Shown: piece by piece, positions 56,541-64,000 of the stretch | How the letters are laid out: the number at the start of each line of letters is the position of its first letter | Numbering within the stretch: the first letter of the stretch is position 1 | Origin: Endomychus coccineus | Lineage: Eukaryota > Arthropoda > Insecta > Coleoptera > Endomychidae | Direction: 5' to 3' | NCBI GenBank assembly: GCA_958510875.1 | Contig: OY294068.1 | Span: forward strand, 152,928,388 to 152,992,387 | Length of the DNA: 64,000 nucleotides | The notes under the pieces: generated by a model | The model's database searches: none | The model's input: the letters and a program-made list of their open reading frames with translations, nothing else | What the model was told of the DNA's origin: nothing | Made by a program: the position numbers and the translations under genes

Positions 56541-57631
56541 AAAGTAATTTTAGAAACAGAAACTAAGAAACGGAACCTTAAAAATTCATGTTGCAAGAAC
56601 TTTTACCAACCTGTGGCAGGACCGGTAACTTTTACCCTCGCTTTCGCGGAATGTGGCTCAAGATTTGTCGAAAACTTACATTCTCGTCGAAAACGTATAT
56701 CCTCGTCGCCAACTTATTCATATTAGACATCAAAGCATTCCGAAGACAGTTAGTATTCGTAAAGAGACAGAACATAGGCAACGAGGTGGAGAAAATTAAA
56801 GTTCTCTGCGAAAAAAATAGTTTTGATAGAAGCAAGAGACGAGAGGAATAGTTGCTGGCCGGTGTATGTTCAGACTCTATTTGAGTTAGATTTGATTTGA
56901 TTACAAGCCCAGGGCTACACTGGTAGAGTTTGCGGCCGCCCACAGGCTCCCACCAAGAAGTGGCCCCCACAAAGTATGATATATTGGAAAAAAATTTGAT
57001 TCTCAACAAAAATGATAAGATGATTTTGTTAATATAGAAATAAATTTACAATTTTTGCGTAATTTTATGCAGAATTTGTATTCACAAATTTTAATTATTT
57101 ATTTTACATTACAAAATCAGGAAATATTGCATATTTAATATTTATGTAACGGCAGGTAGTAATTACAATAAGTTATTTAGGATGTCACATTACATTGAAA
57201 CACAACATAATAACAAGCTCATTGAAATTAGTTATTTGAATTTTCTCGCGTGTTTATTATGTAGCGCCGTATTACAGATGAGTTTCTAGTTCTTAGTCAG
57301 CTTGCAGAATTTTACAAACAGTTTGCAGCAGAAAAAAAAGATACTTCAGTGAACATTTCATGTACAGGTTGATAATAAAAAGCAGGAGCAGGATGCGTTT
57401 CTTAATGTTCGGATAATTTAAAAAATGTATCTTGTTCTGATGATCACTAACTGTTAGGCTGGAAGAACCTTTTCCAATTTAAAATTGGCAAAAAAACAGA
57501 TTGCGAACGGCAATGAGCCAAAAACGTCTCAATGAGTAGCAATATTAATTAATTAGAATTTGACGACTTGATCGACGAGAAAAGTGGGGAAAGTGCCTTT
57601 GTAACAATGATTAAGATATGTAGAAATCAAT
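56541..57631. other. Unassigned DNA
   Basis: A 125-codon minus-strand frame at 56632-57009 and its plus-strand overlap have no familiar domain. Nothing else recognised. Confidence 0.35.
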
Positions 57632-57635
57632 TATA

Positions 57636-57678
<43 letters not shown>
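57632..57678. repeat. (AT)n tract at the 3' junction of the R4/Dong copy
   Basis: About 47 bp of alternating AT with one G interruption. It is followed by a 15-base T run (57679-57693), which is the poly(A) tail of the minus-strand element. Confidence 0.9.
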
Positions 57679-61365
<3,687 letters not shown>

Positions 61366-63416
61366 ATGAAACGTGTGTCACTCGAGGACTGCCGCGATAA
61401 AGCTATTGCATAGCACTACGCCACTGGAAAAAGTTGGGCAGAAAAACATCCACTACCCCTTCAAAATCTTCACGAATTAGGAGTAAAAAATAGTATCATC
61501 TTGATCTCTATGAAGAGTATTCTGTGACAAGCATAGATAACTCTACTACCGGTAGTAGAGTTATCTATGGTGACAAGTGTCGGTTGACTTGTAAATACAA
61601 TTTTATACGAAAGTTTTTACGTTCAGATCTCGATAGCGCTTCCGGCTCCGGGATTTTCACGTGGCCTATCGAAATTAGAAGGTTCGAATTGTATAAAAAC
61701 ACAAATGCATGAACGCCAGACGTCTCATGTAAGTAGCTACGAACGTAATAATTTTGACATATCCTCAAGGAGCTCGCTGCGCGTAAGTTAGAGTTCATAC
61801 AATTTACGTCTATTTTGTTAATTGGGGCCGTTTCGAACCCCGTGCGGCCGGCGCCAGTTGTAATAAAGTATTTTGGGCTATGGGCCGCTAGCTTTTACCC
61901 GCTTTCGGTATATTTGAGAATCTAGAAAATTCCCTTCCGTACGTCGCATGTCAGATGCTAGTAGGTGACAGCTGAGAATACCTCAAACAGTTTTGATTAA
62001 ATTTTCCTATTTAATCGACATTTTGAGGCCCGAGACTATACTATTTAGTTGGCCCCGTTCATAAACTAACGTTATGGAGCGAAAACCGCATGCGGAAAGT
62101 ACTCGTTAAGACGTTCTATGTACCGTAAATTTGCACTTTTCTAACTCGCGAGCTACGCGCTTCTCACGTGAACGTCATTCGATTTATGGAGAATTAACCT
62201 ATTCAAAACAGTTTTCGACCCACTTTGGGGCTATCACGACCTTTTAAAAGGTTCAAAGTTAACAATTCGACAATTTTAAGCTCGGCCGAGCTACATGGTA
62301 GGCGGAGTGGTGGGTCTTAGGATATTTCTATACGGTATTTGTTTTCTGTTTTTAAAGATTTTCGTTACGGTATTTGTCTTTTGTTTTTTTTCCTTGATTC
62401 GGTCGCCGCGCTCAAATCCCGCGATGAAAGCTATATGCAATAGCATAAAAAACAAATACCGTAACGAAATATCCTAAGACTCACCACTCCGCCTACCATG
62501 TAGCTCGGCCGAGCTTAAAATTTTCGAAATGTTAACTTTGAACCTTTTAAAAGGTCGTGATAGCCCCAAAGTGGGTCGAAAACTGTTTTGAATTGGTTAA
62601 TTTTCGATAAATCGAATGACGTCCACGCGAGAAGCGCGTAGCTCGCGAGTTAGAAAAGTACAAATCATAGAACGTCTTAACGAGGACTTTTCGCATGCGG
62701 TTTCCGCTCCATGTCGTTAGTTTATGAACGGGGCCAACTAAATAGCATAGTCTCGGCCCCAAAATGTCGATTAAATAGGAAAATTTAATTAAAATAGTTT
62801 GAGGTATTCTCAGCTGTCACCTACTAGCATCTGACATGCGACGTACGGAAGGGAATTTTCTAGCTTCTTAAATATATCGAAAGCGGGTAAAAGCTAGCGG
62901 CCCATAGCCCAAAATACTTTATTACAACTGGCGCCGGCCGCACGGGGTTCGAAACGGCCCCAAATTAACAAAATAGAGGTAAATGTGTAAACTCTAACTT
63001 ACGCGCAGCGAGCTCTTCGAGGATATGTCAAAATTATTACGTTCGTAGCTGATTACATAAGACGTCTGGTGTTCATGCAATTGTGTTTTTATACAATTCG
63101 AACCTTCTAATTTCGATAGGCCACGTGAAAATCCCGGAGCCGGAAGCGCTATCGAGATCTGAACGTTAAAACTTCCGTTTAAAATTGTGTTCACAAGTCA
63201 ACTGACACTTGTCATCATAGATAACTACTACTGGTAGTAGAGTTATCTATGCTTGTCACAGAATACTCTTCATAGAGATCAAGATGATACTCTTTTTTAC
63301 TCATAATTCGTGAAGATTTTGAAGGGGTATTGCATGTTTTTCTGCCCAACTTTTTCCAATGGCGTAGTGCTATGCAATAGCTTCACCGCGGCAGTCCCCG
63401 AGTGCCACACGTTTCA
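61366..63416. mobile_element. Foldback element D, 2.05 kb with arms of about 1 kb
   Basis: The outer ends are ATGAAACGTGTG at the left and CACACGTTTCAT at the right. The arms then pair almost base for base for roughly 980 bp, for example CTATTGCATAGCACTACGCC and its complement, ACCCCGTGCGGCCGGCGCC, and AAGCTCGGCCGAGCT. A spacer of about 100 bp (62346-62444) separates them. Near each outer end a nested palindrome TAACTCTACTACCGGTAGTA recurs. The arms are GC-richer than the surroundings and have no recognisable gene. No target duplication was resolved. High arm identity indicates a recent event or ongoing gene conversion. Confidence 0.85.
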
Positions 63417-64000
63417 TCTTTTGTCTCATCCTTCATTTGAGTTATGAAAACATAACAGCCTTGACAACATCTACATCATCATTTATAATAAATGATAATA
63501 ATAATAAATGGTCTTTACTTAACAATTTCAAACATTGTTAATGAACCTGGCAAAGGCTGGGCGGAGATCCAGCTGAATCAACTCAACTCAACCCGACAAT
63601 CGGTAGGCAACAACATGTGACGTATTTACACATTATACCATGTACTAATAACACCACGATTATAAAAAAATACTACTATGCTGTTCGAAGAAGTTCGTGT
63701 GAGTCAGCAGTGGAATGTAGGAAGAAGGGATAGGTATTCGAATTTCTCTTGAAGGTTTGGAAGTTACAGGCATAGGGAAAGACCTCACTAGGTAAAGAGT
63801 TTCACAACTTCGCTTATCAATAAAAAAATGAAGTATTGGAGGAAGAAGTCCTGCGTGTCTCGAGCTTGACAAAGGAAGGGCTACTGGTTCGAGCTCTTCT
63901 AGTCCTTTAGAAATAAAAATGTTATTATTTTGAATAGTGGACTTCCGCGGAAAGGTAATCTTGAAAAATCTTGTCTTCCGGATGGATTCCGCGTCACAAT
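63417..64000. other. Unassigned DNA at the window end
   Basis: A 70-codon minus-strand frame at 63660-63872 has no familiar domain. Nothing else recognised. Confidence 0.35.

Overview
This window looks like arthropod, most likely insect, nuclear DNA. It is AT-rich and shows no bacterial operon structure. Its only convincing host gene is a neuropeptide receptor split by introns, and almost everything else recognisable is transposable elements. The order of insect cannot be told from the sequence.

Host gene. Two minus-strand exons encode adjacent pieces of one class A receptor of the cholecystokinin/sulfakinin type. Exon 50651-50765 holds TM2 to the start of TM3. Exon 4099-4299 holds TM3, the ERY motif and TM4. 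Splice sites and phases match exactly, so nearly the whole window (4300-50650, 46.35 kb) is one intron. I found neither the upstream TM1 exon nor the exons after TM4.

Intron, 4.3-31 kb. From left to right: an RT-RNase H relic (minus) abutting a Ty3/gypsy pol relic (plus); an R4/Dong-type non-LTR element split by a LOA-like element with a 14-bp target duplication; a CR1/L2-like element carrying a tRNA-like SINE; a jockey-like element; a P-element-like relic; a second CR1/L2-like fragment; a 1.1-kb foldback; a Crypton-type tyrosine recombinase relic; further RT pieces; a non-autonomous hAT element with an 8-bp target duplication and TCTTGG repeats; and three copies of a repeat carrying hammerhead-ribozyme motifs.

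Intron, 31-50.6 kb. An 8.56-kb LTR element with nearly identical 1.88-kb LTRs and no recognisable gag or pol sits a few bases inside the terminal repeat of a 1.0-kb foldback. Beyond it lie a hAT transposase relic, a DDE transposase relic, a 2.5-kb foldback and two RT relics.

Right of the receptor exon (50.8-64 kb). Penelope-like RT, RNase H and Ty3/gypsy gag-pol relics are followed by a 5'-truncated R4/Dong copy with an open 607-codon frame, bracketed by (AT)n tracts, and by a 2.05-kb foldback with arms of about 1 kb.

The most interesting material is the trio of hammerhead motifs, the young non-coding LTR element with its independently confirmed empty site, the in-frame fusion ORF made by nested retrotransposition, and three foldback elements that share a TA target and a GTCSAG-like terminus.
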